A stretch of DNA of 64,000 nt, from the NCBI GenBank assembly GCA_020050435.1, contig JAGVKQ010000007.1, forward strand, positions 62,001 to 126,000, given 5' to 3'. The stretch's first letter is position 1. Each line of letters starts with the position of its first letter. The position numbers and the translations under genes are program-made. Source of the DNA: Candidatus Caenarcanales bacterium (lineage in GTDB: Bacteria; Cyanobacteriota; Vampirovibrionia; 2-02-FULL-35-15). The notes beneath the pieces are model-generated. The model was not told the origin of the DNA. It did not search any database and saw only the letters and a list, made by a program, of their open reading frames with translations. Positions 1 through 9,090 of the stretch are shown piece after piece.

Positions 1-403
1 TTAAGTAAAGTAAAATTAAAAAAGAAAATATAAAGCACCCACAAATAAGATAAAATGTCGCTTCATTCTCAGGTAGATTTTTGTTGTGAATTAATTGATA
101 AGGAAGAAAAATAAATAATGGTGGAGTTAGCCCATATTGAGAGTAAAATTTGTTTTTGTATAGTGCCGCATCGTGTAGTCTGTAATGGTAATTAGTCGCT
201 GGATTGAATGGATCTTTTAATTCTAAAAGTTCTTTTGGAGGATTAATGCTAAAAGACAGCTTAAGTTTTGAAAATGATCTTGCTATGTCATTAAAAACAG
301 TAAAATAGGGCTCATTTTCTTCAAATGAAAAATTGCCATGAGTAGCAAAACAAAAATAGATTAATATTATTAAAATCAAAATCCAGTTTTGTATATTTTT
401 CAT
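1..403 (-). CDS. Partial multi-membrane protein, GT-C-like (truncated at window edge)
   Basis: Reading leftwards, an ATG at 403 opens a frame that stays open to base 1, about 134 residues. It starts with a hydrophobic helix rich in Ile/Leu (residues 8-20), followed by a polar stretch with an HDAALYKNKFYSQYG-type motif and more hydrophobic segments. The motif resembles the SYKGHVYINKQPGQ region of the large membrane protein at 3552, so I infer a paralog of that GT-C-like glycosyltransferase-type family. Its ATG overlaps the stop of the preceding glycosyltransferase gene by one base (TAATG), which suggests translational coupling. The C-terminus lies outside the window, so function is uncertain. 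Confidence 0.6.
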   Translation of the reverse strand, partial: MKNIQNWILILIILIYFCFATHGNFSFEENEPYFTVFNDIARSFSKLKLSFSINPPKELLELKDPFNPATNYHYRLHDAALYKNKFYSQYGLTPPLFIFLPYQLIHNKNLPENEATFYLICGCFIFSFLILLYL

Positions 404-1560
404 TAGTATTTCTTTAATAGAGTCATAAAAAGCTTATTATATTTATCTGTGCACTTCTCTGTACTCCAGTGTTCTTTTGCAAATTTTACTAAGTTAGAGC
501 TTTCAATTTTATTTGAGCTTTCTAGAATTTTATTTAACTCTTTTTCCCAGGAATCAATGTCGCTATTTTCTGTAGTATAAATTATTTCTTTTATTTGAGG
601 ATAAGCATCTATAATTTCTTTATTGGTAATAGCTGGTAATCCACAGGATAATGCCTCTTGAATAACTACTGGAAGTCCTTCCCCTTTGCTTGGTAGTACG
701 AGTAAATCAGAGGCTTTGTAAAAATCCGTAATTGTTTCTCTATTTACTTTTGAGAATACAACTACATTGTTTAATTTCCATAGTTTTGGGTTTATATTTC
801 CTTCTCCTACTAAAACCCAGCTAATATTACTGAAAACACTTGCCAACTCTTTTATTTTATCCAATCCTTTTTTTTCAATAAATCTGCCTGCAAAAAGAAA
901 AACAACTTTTTTTTCTTCTAGTCCTAGATTTTTTCTTTTTAGAACTTTCTCCTCTTTTGAACAAGGAGAAAAAACATTTGTATCTATTCCATTTTGTATA
1001 AAAAAGATAGAATTTTGAAATACTTTATTTTTTGTGAAATATGATTTTACTTCTTCGCTATAAAAAACTGTTGCATCTGAATGGGAAAGTATAAATAAAC
1101 CTATAGTTTTATTTATAAGATTTAGAAGTGATTTTAGTAAGGGGTTCTTATAAGGTACAAGTCCAATGTGTTGAGTAATTAATATTGGTTTTTTTAGCAA
1201 TTTTGCATAAATGAAAGCAATTATATTTCCACAGTATATAAAATCATGAATGTGAACAATATCACTTTCTTTAACTAAGTTAAATTGTTGAAAGAAGAAA
1301 AACGGATTCCATAATGGAAAAGGTATTCCAAAGTATTGTTCTAATAAATTTGAACAGGGAACGCTAATAAAGTTAACTTCATCAATGTCTTTTAAATTAA
1401 AAGAATCTAATTTACTTGCTACCCATGTGATTTTATAATTAGTTGCGAGGTTTTTTGCAATGTTAAAAGCTATAGTCTCAACTCCACCAACGTGATTATG
1501 AAAATAATGAGTTAGAAGCAGTATTCTTTTTTTATGACTTGAAGTGTTTATTGTGTTCAT
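403..1560 (-). CDS. Glycosyltransferase family 4
   Basis: GT-B fold sugar transferase, probably acting on a cell-surface polysaccharide or lipid-linked glycan at the cytoplasmic membrane face. Close to the N-terminus is the acceptor-domain motif HNHVGGVE. The C-terminal half has the donor-domain signature FAGRFIEKKG and the E-x7-E type motif in GEGLPVVIQEALSCGLP. I chose the ATG at 1560, just before the first beta strand. The longer frame from a TTG at 1659 would overlap the upstream methyltransferase by 85 bases. It forms an operon with the methyltransferase upstream (13-base gap) and the membrane protein downstream. The precise donor and acceptor cannot be read from sequence. Confidence 0.85.
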   Translation of the reverse strand: MNTINTSSHKKRILLLTHYFHNHVGGVETIAFNIAKNLATNYKITWVASKLDSFNLKDIDEVNFISVPCSNLLEQYFGIPFPLWNPFFFFQQFNLVKESDIVHIHDFIYCGNIIAFIYAKLLKKPILITQHIGLVPYKNPLLKSLLNLINKTIGLFILSHSDATVFYSEEVKSYFTKNKVFQNSIFFIQNGIDTNVFSPCSKEEKVLKRKNLGLEEKKVVFLFAGRFIEKKGLDKIKELASVFSNISWVLVGEGNINPKLWKLNNVVVFSKVNRETITDFYKASDLLVLPSKGEGLPVVIQEALSCGLPAITNKEIIDAYPQIKEIIYTTENSDIDSWEKELNKILESSNKIESSNLVKFAKEHWSTEKCTDKYNKLFMTLLKKY

Positions 1561-1573
1561 TGGATTGATATCT

Positions 1574-2341
1574 CTAAAACTGTTCTTCTTTTTTGCAAAC
1601 CGTAATATAAATGCAAGCATTCTTTTCTTTAAAGTCTTTAGGGGTAATAAAATCTTCAAAAATCATTATCAAATTAAAAAAGATAGCTAATGGGGGTAAA
1701 ATTAAATATTTAGTTAATGGATTCATTTTTAAGACTTCATATAATCCAAGAAGTCTGTATTGAGTAGTCAGTGCTAAAGGACCTACAATACTTATAATCT
1801 TTTCTACTTTAAATCCCCTGGACTCAATCTCTTTTACTAAGCCATCTCTTGTCCATCTCCTATAATCTGTCGGGTGTGGATGATAAGGCCAACTACCATG
1901 TGTAGATAAAACTAGCCAACCATCATTTTTTAAGAGTCTTTTGCAATTACTTAAATACCATTCTATATCCCATACATGCTCTAACACTTGAAATGAAACA
2001 ATGAAATCAGCTGAATAATCATCTAAAGGAATCTCTTTACCCTCTGATATTTTTATATTAGTATTTGTATCGATATCACATTTAATATAATTACAAGCTT
2101 TTTCATTGAAAATATATTCATAAGGTGAATCTCCACAGCCAATATCTATTACAGTTGATCCTTCTTTTAGCTCAAATTGATTAAAAATAAGTTCTATATT
2201 TTTTCTTAAACTCGTAGAGGGATACCAGGCATGATTCCAAAAAGCTATATTTTTTTTATTTAAGTCTTTATTCACTATTAAAATTATATATGAACTTGAG
2301 TAATAATTTGATGGACTATTTAATTTTGAAGCTAATATCAT
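1574..2341 (-). CDS. SAM-dependent methyltransferase (type 11)
   Basis: Class I Rossmann methyltransferase of 255 residues. Motif I is VIDIGCGDSPYEYIF at about residue 65. An acidic residue follows in KCDID, then the post-motif SFQVLEHVWD and LLKNDGWLVLSTHG strands typical of Methyltransf_11 proteins. The PHPTDYRRWTRDGL stretch is common in methyltransferases encoded within polysaccharide clusters. Together with the GT4 downstream and the divergent GT2, it likely methylates a glycan or glycolipid intermediate; this is inferred from context. The start at 2341 faces the GT2 start at 2358 with only 16 bases between, so the two promoters must overlap. Confidence 0.8.
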   Translation of the reverse strand: MILASKLNSPSNYYSSSYIILIVNKDLNKKNIAFWNHAWYPSTSLRKNIELIFNQFELKEGSTVIDIGCGDSPYEYIFNEKACNYIKCDIDTNTNIKISEGKEIPLDDYSADFIVSFQVLEHVWDIEWYLSNCKRLLKNDGWLVLSTHGSWPYHPHPTDYRRWTRDGLVKEIESRGFKVEKIISIVGPLALTTQYRLLGLYEVLKMNPLTKYLILPPLAIFFNLIMIFEDFITPKDFKEKNACIYITVCKKEEQF

Positions 2342-2349
2342 GTTTTAAT
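2341..2349 (+). promoter_or_regulatory. Extended -10 promoter for the GT2 gene, leaderless type
   Basis: TGTTTTAAT fits an extended -10 (TGnTANNNT-like) element. It ends eight bases before the GT2 ATG at 2358, and there is no Shine-Dalgarno between. The transcript would start at or within a base or two of the ATG. The assignment rests on the same arrangement recurring at other genes in this window. Confidence 0.4.
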
Positions 2350-2357
2350 AGATAAGA

Positions 2358-3527
2358 ATGTCTAATGAAAATAAAATAGAGTTTTCAATAGTAATCCCTT
2401 GCTTAAATGAAGCTGATACCATAGAAATCTGTATTAAAAAGGCAGAAGATTCTCTTTTAAAAAACAATATATCTGGAGAAGTTATAGTTGCTGATAATGG
2501 GAGCACTGACGGTTCTCAGGAAATAATTAAAAAAACAGGTGTTAAGTTAATCAATGTAAGTGAAAAAGGCTATGGAAGTGTATTAATTGCAGGAATTAAT
2601 TCTGCTCATGGCAAATATATCTTATTTGCAGATGGAGATGATAGCTATGATTTTAATGAAGTTCCTAATTTTTACAAGAAGCTAAAAGAAGGGTTTGACT
2701 TAGTGATGGGGTGTAGACTTCCTTCAGGTGGTGGAAAACTTATGCCTGGAGCCATGCCATTTCTTCATAAATGGGTTGGTAATCCATTTTTTTCTTATAT
2801 TTTAAGACTATGGTTTGAAAGTCCAATTCATGATGTTCACTGTGGAATGAGAGCATTTACTAAAGATTTTTATGAAATGTTAAAGCTAAGATGTACTGGT
2901 ATGGAATTTGCTTCGGAAATGCTTATAAAAGCATGTGTCTATAATTCTAAGATAACTGAAATACCCATAACTCTTCATAAAGATGGAAGAATAAATTCAA
3001 AAAGTCATCTAAAAACTTTTAAAGATGGCTGGAGACACTTACGCTTTTATTTATTATTTAGCCCTAAATGGCTTTTCTTAATACCAGGAATGATTATTTT
3101 TATTTTTGGTTTACTATCATCAGTGATCGTTGTATTAAAAATTAAATTTTTTAATTGTGAGCTTGGATTAAATGCAATGTTATTTAGTGCAGGGGCAATG
3201 TTTTGTGGATATCAATCAATTTTATTTGCAATGCTTGCAAAAGCATATGCTGTTAATCAGGGATTATTACCAGAAAATGTATCATTGAAAAAGTTCTGGA
3301 ATATTTTTAATTTAGAAAAAGGACTTTGTGTGGGATTTGGTTTAGGTCTTATGGGACTTTTGCTTTTTATATTTACTATATTTAAATGGCTAACTATAGA
3401 TCTTACTCTTTTAGAATATGACTACACCGTAAACATTTTAATTCCTGCTTTGATTCTCACTGTAATTGGATTTCAAACAATATTATTTAGCTTTTTTGCA
3501 AGTATTCTTGGATTGGAGAAAAAATAA
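2358..3527 (+). CDS. Membrane-anchored glycosyltransferase family 2 (dolichol-P-mannose synthase-like)
   Basis: 389 residues. The N-terminal GT-A domain begins FSIVIPCLNEADTIE and carries VADNGSTDGSQEII and the metal-binding FADGDDSYDF motif. LPSGGGKLMPGAMP and HDVHCGMRAF follow, as in polyprenyl-phosphate sugar transferases. From about residue 235 there are four membrane segments. The family makes polyprenyl-phosphate-linked sugars used by GT-C enzymes in the periplasm, which fits the large membrane protein encoded just downstream. Substrate sugar is not determinable. Confidence 0.85.
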   Translation: MSNENKIEFSIVIPCLNEADTIEICIKKAEDSLLKNNISGEVIVADNGSTDGSQEIIKKTGVKLINVSEKGYGSVLIAGINSAHGKYILFADGDDSYDFNEVPNFYKKLKEGFDLVMGCRLPSGGGKLMPGAMPFLHKWVGNPFFSYILRLWFESPIHDVHCGMRAFTKDFYEMLKLRCTGMEFASEMLIKACVYNSKITEIPITLHKDGRINSKSHLKTFKDGWRHLRFYLLFSPKWLFLIPGMIIFIFGLLSSVIVVLKIKFFNCELGLNAMLFSAGAMFCGYQSILFAMLAKAYAVNQGLLPENVSLKKFWNIFNLEKGLCVGFGLGLMGLLLFIFTIFKWLTIDLTLLEYDYTVNILIPALILTVIGFQTILFSFFASILGLEKK

Positions 3528-3551
3528 TATGGTATTAGGGGACTTTCTGAC

Positions 3552-5360
3552 ATGAGAAAATTCTCCTTTCAACTCATCCTTTTTGTTTTTTTTGTAGGAT
3601 GTTTATCTTTATTTATTAATACTAAAAATACTGTTGCCTTTGGACTACAGCCCAGATGCATAGAATCTATAGTAGAAGATGGAACCATTCACCTGGATAA
3701 TGCCTTTGATAAAATGGAGTATTTTACTTCGAACTATACGTGGGATTCATTCTCATATAAAGGTCATGTATACATAAATAAACAGCCAGGACAATTTTTC
3801 ATCGGGGCAATTCCATACTTTTTCCTGCAGTTGTTTGGGATAACTTATAAAAGCGATTTTAATCTTTGTTGTGGAGTGGTAACATTTTTCACTTCAGTCA
3901 TTATGACAGCTGTAATGATGATTCTTTTGTTTAATATTGCTTTTAATATTTTAAGAAATAAAGCAAAATCCTTTTTAATAGCTTGCTTCTCTGGATTTGG
4001 TACCTTGCTATTGCCGTATTCGGGCATTCTTCAACACGACATGTGTGCGACTTTTTTTCTACTTCTAGGATTCTATTTTTTATTTTATAGATATCACATT
4101 AATAATAAACATCCTATTTATATGGTCTTGCTATCGGGCTTCTTTACTGGTTTTTCTTTCTTTAGTTCTTATAATGCTGTTACTATAATTTCTCTTATTT
4201 GCTTATATGTTTTCTGTAAAAGAAAAACTAATGAAACAATTCTTTTTGCGGTCTCGCTTTTTATTGGAATCTCAACAGTTTTACTTTTTAATTTTTTGGT
4301 ATTTGGAAACCCTTTTAGTTTTGCTATAGTCATGTACTCCAACTTCTTTCACCAATCCAATGAATTCTCTATAAGTGAATATCTCCCTAGTATTTTAAAG
4401 AGAGTTGACTTGTATTTGCTGTCTCCCATTACAGCTATAGAATTTTATTCCCCTATATACATAGTTAGTTATTTTGGAATTTTATTTTTACCAAAAAAAT
4501 ACCTTATTGAGAAAATTATTTTACTTCTTGCATTTCCAATTCAATTTTTTCAACCTTGTTTGTTTGGGGTGGCTGGATATGGATGGTGCCAATACGGACC
4601 AAGATATTTATTAGAATCAATACCGTTTGTAATGATTGGTTTATGTGGATACTATACAAAAGAAAAAAAGCCAACAGTTTTTATTTTATTTGTAGGAATG
4701 GTGTCTATAGTGATTTCTGCAGTTGGGACCATAGGAGTAGTGTATTGCAACTTTTATGAAAATGGATTTGTAGATTATCTATTAAGAATAATCTTAAATG
4801 ATAATCTCCCTGTTTATTATTTTGTACCAGTAGGAATTTCTATTATTTTGATTTCTTTTCTTCTTTTCTTTTTGAAGAAGAGAAACCCCTTTATAAAAAA
4901 AGTTACTTTCAAGCAGTGCTTTTCATTGACAGGAATTACATTTTTTGTACTTATAGCTATTTATTTCTGGTTTTTATCTTATGGAACATGGAATCTTTTT
5001 CAAATTACTTATTTGGGTACAATATTTGATTCTTTAGGGGAAGGAATCTTAAATGGTACTTATGAAGTAAGTAAATTTGCTCTAGCCTGGGAGGCATTTG
5101 AAGTAAATGGAAAATATTATGCTTACTGGGGACCGTTTCCAGCACTACTTAGAATAATTTTTAACAGCATATTGAAAACTAATTATGGGCATTGGGCTAA
5201 TTTAAGTTGTTTGATTGCTATCTCTTTATCTTTATACGCTTATTTAAAATCTTTAAAGCTTGCCTTGGATTTAAACAATGAGCTTTCGCCTGTGTGGAAA
5301 GAAAGAATTATTTGTACAGCTCTTATATTTTTGGGGCTAGGTAGTCCTTTCCTTTTTTAG
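3552..5360 (+). CDS. Large polytopic membrane protein, GT-C-like, N-terminal two thirds (frameshifted)
   Basis: 602 residues with many hydrophobic helices, a signal-anchor at the start and a conserved periplasmic-loop motif (YINKQPGQFF) after helix 1. This resembles the dolichyl-phosphate-mannose protein mannosyltransferase/ArnT class that takes sugars from lipid carriers. The frame ends at TAG 5358-5360, directly after a run of six T (5353-5358). Reading one extra T continues smoothly as FLASMGQVYHES into the next frame, so this and the 5366-6262 frame are very likely one gene of about 900 residues. The C-terminal part (from about residue 460) begins a second copy of the same domain. Follows the GT2 gene by 24 bases. 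Confidence 0.75.
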   Translation: MRKFSFQLILFVFFVGCLSLFINTKNTVAFGLQPRCIESIVEDGTIHLDNAFDKMEYFTSNYTWDSFSYKGHVYINKQPGQFFIGAIPYFFLQLFGITYKSDFNLCCGVVTFFTSVIMTAVMMILLFNIAFNILRNKAKSFLIACFSGFGTLLLPYSGILQHDMCATFFLLLGFYFLFYRYHINNKHPIYMVLLSGFFTGFSFFSSYNAVTIISLICLYVFCKRKTNETILFAVSLFIGISTVLLFNFLVFGNPFSFAIVMYSNFFHQSNEFSISEYLPSILKRVDLYLLSPITAIEFYSPIYIVSYFGILFLPKKYLIEKIILLLAFPIQFFQPCLFGVAGYGWCQYGPRYLLESIPFVMIGLCGYYTKEKKPTVFILFVGMVSIVISAVGTIGVVYCNFYENGFVDYLLRIILNDNLPVYYFVPVGISIILISFLLFFLKKRNPFIKKVTFKQCFSLTGITFFVLIAIYFWFLSYGTWNLFQITYLGTIFDSLGEGILNGTYEVSKFALAWEAFEVNGKYYAYWGPFPALLRIIFNSILKTNYGHWANLSCLIAISLSLYAYLKSLKLALDLNNELSPVWKERIICTALIFLGLGSPFLF

Positions 5361-5365
5361 CTTCA

Positions 5366-6262
5366 ATGGGGCAGGTTTACCATGAGTCAAACCTATGGGG
5401 TTTTTGTTTTGGAATGTTTGGTATTTATTACTTTATGTCCTATTATTTTAATGGTAAGACTAATGCTTTATTGTTTTTGTCTTTAGTTTCAGGACTTGCA
5501 CTTATTACAAGAGTTACTTTTTTTATCTCAACTGGATTCTTGTTTTTAATTTGTATTATAAAATACTTGAAAGAAAATGTTTTGAATAAAGAGATAAGTA
5601 AACCTAAGTGTTTAGCAAGAACATTTCTGATTTTAATACCATTACTATTAGCAATGCTACTTCAAGGAGACTATAACTACAAAAGATTTGGCTCATATAC
5701 TAAGTTTGCAGATTACAATCATTATAATCTGATAGTAAATGAGGAGTTTAGAAGAGATATTTACTATAAATATGGCTTTTTAAGTTTTGCCAGACTTGGG
5801 TATACGATTAAAAGTTATTTTGCTTTTAACAAAAATTGTTTTGATTCGAAGTATCCATATGTTAGACAATCTATTAATAGAACTGAAAATACTAAGAATG
5901 TATTAATTTACGATACTTTGCCATTTTCTATTTCTGCTCCATGGCTATTGCTCATTGTGATTTTAGGACTATTCTTTTTAATTAAAAGTAAAAAATTGTT
6001 GTTGTATAAAATAGGCACCGTTGGGTTTTTGATTCAATTTCTTTCTTTCTTACTTTTATTTGAAGTGCATCAAAGATATTTTTTAGATTTGATGATTGGA
6101 ATGATTTATTTAAGTTTTATATTTTTTATTAATATTAGAAAATCTTTTAATAAAGTGTTTTGGCGATTGGTTTTTATTTGTATTCTTGTTTTGGGTATAT
6201 TTTCAATGTTTACAAATGTTCTTTCCACGTTAGATGGAGTTAGATTTTTTTGGAAAAGTTAA
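5366..6262 (+). CDS. C-terminal portion of the frameshifted GT-C-like membrane protein
   Basis: 298 residues, polytopic. No Shine-Dalgarno precedes the ATG at 5366, and homology-like continuity runs upstream through the preceding stop (GSPFLF then LASMGQ). The segment QVYHESNLWGFCFGMFG is the counterpart of LQHDMCATFFLLLGFYF in the first half of the upstream frame, so this is the end of a second tandem domain rather than an independent gene. It converges with the gene at 6259, their stop codons overlapping by four bases, with no terminator visible between. Confidence 0.65.
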   Translation: MGQVYHESNLWGFCFGMFGIYYFMSYYFNGKTNALLFLSLVSGLALITRVTFFISTGFLFLICIIKYLKENVLNKEISKPKCLARTFLILIPLLLAMLLQGDYNYKRFGSYTKFADYNHYNLIVNEEFRRDIYYKYGFLSFARLGYTIKSYFAFNKNCFDSKYPYVRQSINRTENTKNVLIYDTLPFSISAPWLLLIVILGLFFLIKSKKLLLYKIGTVGFLIQFLSFLLLFEVHQRYFLDLMIGMIYLSFIFFINIRKSFNKVFWRLVFICILVLGIFSMFTNVLSTLDGVRFFWKS

Positions 6263-7191
6263 GCAGACTTAAAAGAAAGTTCTAAATATTGAGATAGATT
6301 TGTTTTTTCTGCGACTTCCTTTAATCTCTTATTCCAATTTGCAAGTTCGCTTTTAATCAGAGTGTTTCCAAGGATTATCCATAAGAACTCCATAAAAAAT
6401 GCTACGTGCTCCATTTCTAGACTGTTTTCAATAATAAATTGTTTCTCTACTGGGAGTACAGACCATGTATTCTTTCCTTTGAAAAATAAATTTTCAAAGC
6501 TTATTTGGATTTTATTTTTTTCTTGATTTTCAAGAGTGCATACAATTGACGGGAAGAGTGGTGCTGCAAAGTTTAATAAAAATTTCTTTATGTTGTCTTC
6601 GGATTCAATTTTCTCAAACTTTAAATAAGGTGAAACCCAAAGAGCGAGCTTATTTAAGTCTTCAAAAAATGAATTTATACTTTCAAGATTTGCATCTACA
6701 ACAATATAACTTCTGATATTAGATAAGTCGTTTAATAATGGAATTTTTAAATCTTTATAAATAATGCTCTTTAATCTTATTTGCTTAATAGATGTATCTA
6801 GATGAAAAAATAAAGATAAAAGTAAGTCTATAGGCATTAAGTTAAATTCATTAAATAAAGAAACATCTATTTTCTCCCTTAAAACACAACTATTTTTTCC
6901 AGTACTTGCTAATTGAATATTGTGTGTTCCTTTAGTAAGTCCCTCAAAATCATATGAGATTTTTTCATTTTCAATAATCTCTTTAACTTTATAAAAAAGT
7001 TCATATGAAGTAAGAGGTGCAAACTTTTGAATAAAATAAGTATGTTCATCAATATTTAAGTTCTTACAATTGATTTTTTCTAAAGTAAAAAAAGGAGAAA
7101 TATACCTGGAAATATTGCTTGACTTAAGAAGAAAACTAAAAAGATCTTCTTTAGAAGTTTCAAATCTGGAAAATACTTCAATACTTGGCAT
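6259..7191 (-). CDS. Tandem SRPBCC-like (START-fold) protein, function unknown
   Basis: 310 residues without signal peptide. The protein falls into two similar halves. Residues 1-105 hold a strand/helix start (IEVFSRFETSKEDLFSFL), then FFTLEKI and FAPL. Residues about 155-260 hold SYIVVDANLESINSFFEDL, then YLKFEKI and FAAPL. This spacing (strand, two short helices, beta meander, long C-terminal helix) is typical of SRPBCC coenzyme/lipid-binding folds. The duplication is visible; the family call is inference. No adjacent gene suggests a ligand. A TATAAT-like box lies five bases upstream of the start on this strand. Confidence 0.5.
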   Translation of the reverse strand: MPSIEVFSRFETSKEDLFSFLLKSSNISRYISPFFTLEKINCKNLNIDEHTYFIQKFAPLTSYELFYKVKEIIENEKISYDFEGLTKGTHNIQLASTGKNSCVLREKIDVSLFNEFNLMPIDLLLSLFFHLDTSIKQIRLKSIIYKDLKIPLLNDLSNIRSYIVVDANLESINSFFEDLNKLALWVSPYLKFEKIESEDNIKKFLLNFAAPLFPSIVCTLENQEKNKIQISFENLFFKGKNTWSVLPVEKQFIIENSLEMEHVAFFMEFLWIILGNTLIKSELANWNKRLKEVAEKTNLSQYLELSFKSA

Positions 7192-7247
7192 AGTTCATTA
7201 TATTATTACATAACTCGACGTGAAATACCTCATGTAAATCATTATAC

Positions 7248-7293
7248 TTAAGCTGTTTATAAGGTGAAGATTAAATGAAATTAAGATATTAAG
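7248..7293 (+). promoter_or_regulatory. Candidate Pho-type direct repeats upstream of pstS
   Basis: TTAAG or close variants (ATAAG, TTAAA, TTAAG, TTAAG) recur at 7248, 7259, 7271, 7281 and 7289, at spacings of 11, 12, 10 and 8 bases. PhoB/PhoP-family regulators bind direct repeats at about 11-base spacing, so these may be phosphate-starvation sites. The pattern is irregular and the background is AT-rich. Confidence 0.35.
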
Positions 7294-7319
7294 AGGCATT
7301 TTTTTATTAATCTGAATAT

Positions 7320-8162
7320 ATGAAATTTTTAAGAATAAAAAATATTGTTTTGGTTTTTATTTTAGTTCTAATTTCTCTGCCATCTTTTGCTGGAAAAAAT
7401 CATATTACAATTGCAGGCTCTACTACCATTATGCCTGTTTCGGAAAAATGGGCAAAAGCATATAAGAAAAAAACAGGTATTGTTGTTAATGTACATGGTG
7501 GTGGGTCTACTAGTGGAATTAAAGCTACACAAACAGGGACTGCAGATATTGGCGCCAGTTCCAGAGAGCTAAACTACTCAGAAAAAGATCATCTTAAACA
7601 AATAATTATAGGTAAGGATGCCCTTGCCGTTATTGTAAATAAATCTAATCAAATTAAAGATTTGAACATTGATCAGGTCAGGGGTATTTTTAGTGGTCGG
7701 ATTAAAAAATGGAATGAAGTTGGTGGCCCAGATAAACCCATTCAAATAATAAATAGAGAAAGTGGTTCAGGTACAAGAGATTTATTTACTGAAGTGATAA
7801 TGCATATTATGCTTGCTGATAAAACAAATAAAGTTGTGCCAATGTGTCTGAGTTCAATTGTTAATAATTCAAATGCAGAAGTTAAGGAGTCTGTTAAGCT
7901 AATTCCTAATTCAGTTGGTTATATTTCAATTGGTTATGTAGATAATACCGTAAAACCATTAACTATTAACTCTATATCTCCAACACCTAAAAATGTATAT
8001 GATGGAAAATATTCTCTCGTAAGAAATCTTTACTATTTATTTAAAGAAGAAAATGATAAAAGTGTACAGAGCTTTCTTGCATATGTCTTAAGCAAAGAAG
8101 GACAATTATTTGTAACAAAAGAAGGCTTTTTACCAATTGTAGAAAATAATGCAAGAGACTAA
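7320..8162 (+). CDS. pstS: Phosphate ABC transporter substrate-binding protein
   Basis: 280 residues with an N-terminal signal peptide (hydrophobic residues 9-22, cleavage near SFAGK). The family core is clear: ITIAGSTTIMPVSEKWA, then GGGSTSGIKATQTGTADIGASSRE, then NRESGSGTRDLF, which together form the phosphate-binding loops of PstS-like periplasmic proteins. It is at the short end of the family, as in Gram-positive and deep-branching bacteria. pstC starts 14 bases before its stop, so the genes are translationally coupled. Confidence 0.92.
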   Translation: MKFLRIKNIVLVFILVLISLPSFAGKNHITIAGSTTIMPVSEKWAKAYKKKTGIVVNVHGGGSTSGIKATQTGTADIGASSRELNYSEKDHLKQIIIGKDALAVIVNKSNQIKDLNIDQVRGIFSGRIKKWNEVGGPDKPIQIINRESGSGTRDLFTEVIMHIMLADKTNKVVPMCLSSIVNNSNAEVKESVKLIPNSVGYISIGYVDNTVKPLTINSISPTPKNVYDGKYSLVRNLYYLFKEENDKSVQSFLAYVLSKEGQLFVTKEGFLPIVENNARD

Positions 8163-9090
8163 AATAAAAAAATACTTTGAGAAGAAAGAAAAAAGATTTT
8201 GGTCAAGTTTTGTGAATTTGTTCATGGAACAGCTTTTTTTTCTAAGTGCTTCTGTAGCGGTAATTTCTCTTTTTTTGATTACAGCTTATGTTTTTTATAA
8301 TGGGTTTAAATTATTTCAATTTGTCCCAGTTACAGATTTTTTATTTGGATTTGATTGGGATCCTGTTACACAAAAGCTTTTTGGTGTTTTTCCTATGATT
8401 ATTGCTTCTTGTTACGTAACAGTAGGAGCATTAGTTATTAGCGCTCCTCTTGGAATTGCATGTGCAATATTTCTTGCTGAAATTGCTTCACCAGCCACCC
8501 AGCAAGTTATAAGACCAGCAGTTCAGCTTTTATCAGGGATTCCTTCAGTTGTTTTTGGATTGTTTGGTCTTGCATTTATTGTCCCTCTTATTCAAGATGT
8601 TGGAGATGTTGCAGGACTTTCTATTCTTGCAGCGATTATTATTCTTTCTATTATGATTTTACCTACTATAATTAGCATTTCAGAAGATGCTATAAAAGCT
8701 GTTCCTAAAGAATTAAAAGAAAGCAGTATTGCTCTTGGTACTACTAAGTGGCAAACAATACTTGGTGTAGTTTTACCAGCTAGTTCTTCAGGTATTGTAA
8801 CGGCACTAATTCTTTCTGTTGGCAGAGCTTTTGGTGAGGCTATGGCAGTTAAAATGGTCATTGGAAATACTCAAACAATGCCAGACTTCTCCCCACAAAC
8901 AGGTTTTGGACTTTTAAGTTTAGCTAGAACTCTTACTACAAATATTGTTGGAGACATAGAATATGCCGAGCCAGGTCCTCACTTAAGTGCTTTATTTGCT
9001 ACGGGTGCTATTTTATTTCTTTTTATCATAATAATAAATGCCACTTCATATGTATGTTTAAGAAGGAATAGTGTGAAGAGTAATTCATGA
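8149..9090 (+). CDS. pstC: Phosphate ABC transporter permease PstC
   Basis: 313 residues, six predicted membrane helices, the first at about residues 26-48. LLSGIPSVVFGLFGLAFIVPLI is the periplasmic/channel segment conserved in PstC/PstA. ALGTTKWQTILGVVLPASSSGIVTALILSVGRAFGEAMAV is the EAA-type loop that contacts the ATPase. It overlaps pstS upstream and pstA downstream (ATGA). It imports phosphate together with PstA and an ATPase PstB, but pstB is not adjacent here. Confidence 0.93.
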   Translation: MQETKIKKYFEKKEKRFWSSFVNLFMEQLFFLSASVAVISLFLITAYVFYNGFKLFQFVPVTDFLFGFDWDPVTQKLFGVFPMIIASCYVTVGALVISAPLGIACAIFLAEIASPATQQVIRPAVQLLSGIPSVVFGLFGLAFIVPLIQDVGDVAGLSILAAIIILSIMILPTIISISEDAIKAVPKELKESSIALGTTKWQTILGVVLPASSSGIVTALILSVGRAFGEAMAVKMVIGNTQTMPDFSPQTGFGLLSLARTLTTNIVGDIEYAEPGPHLSALFATGAILFLFIIIINATSYVCLRRNSVKSNS

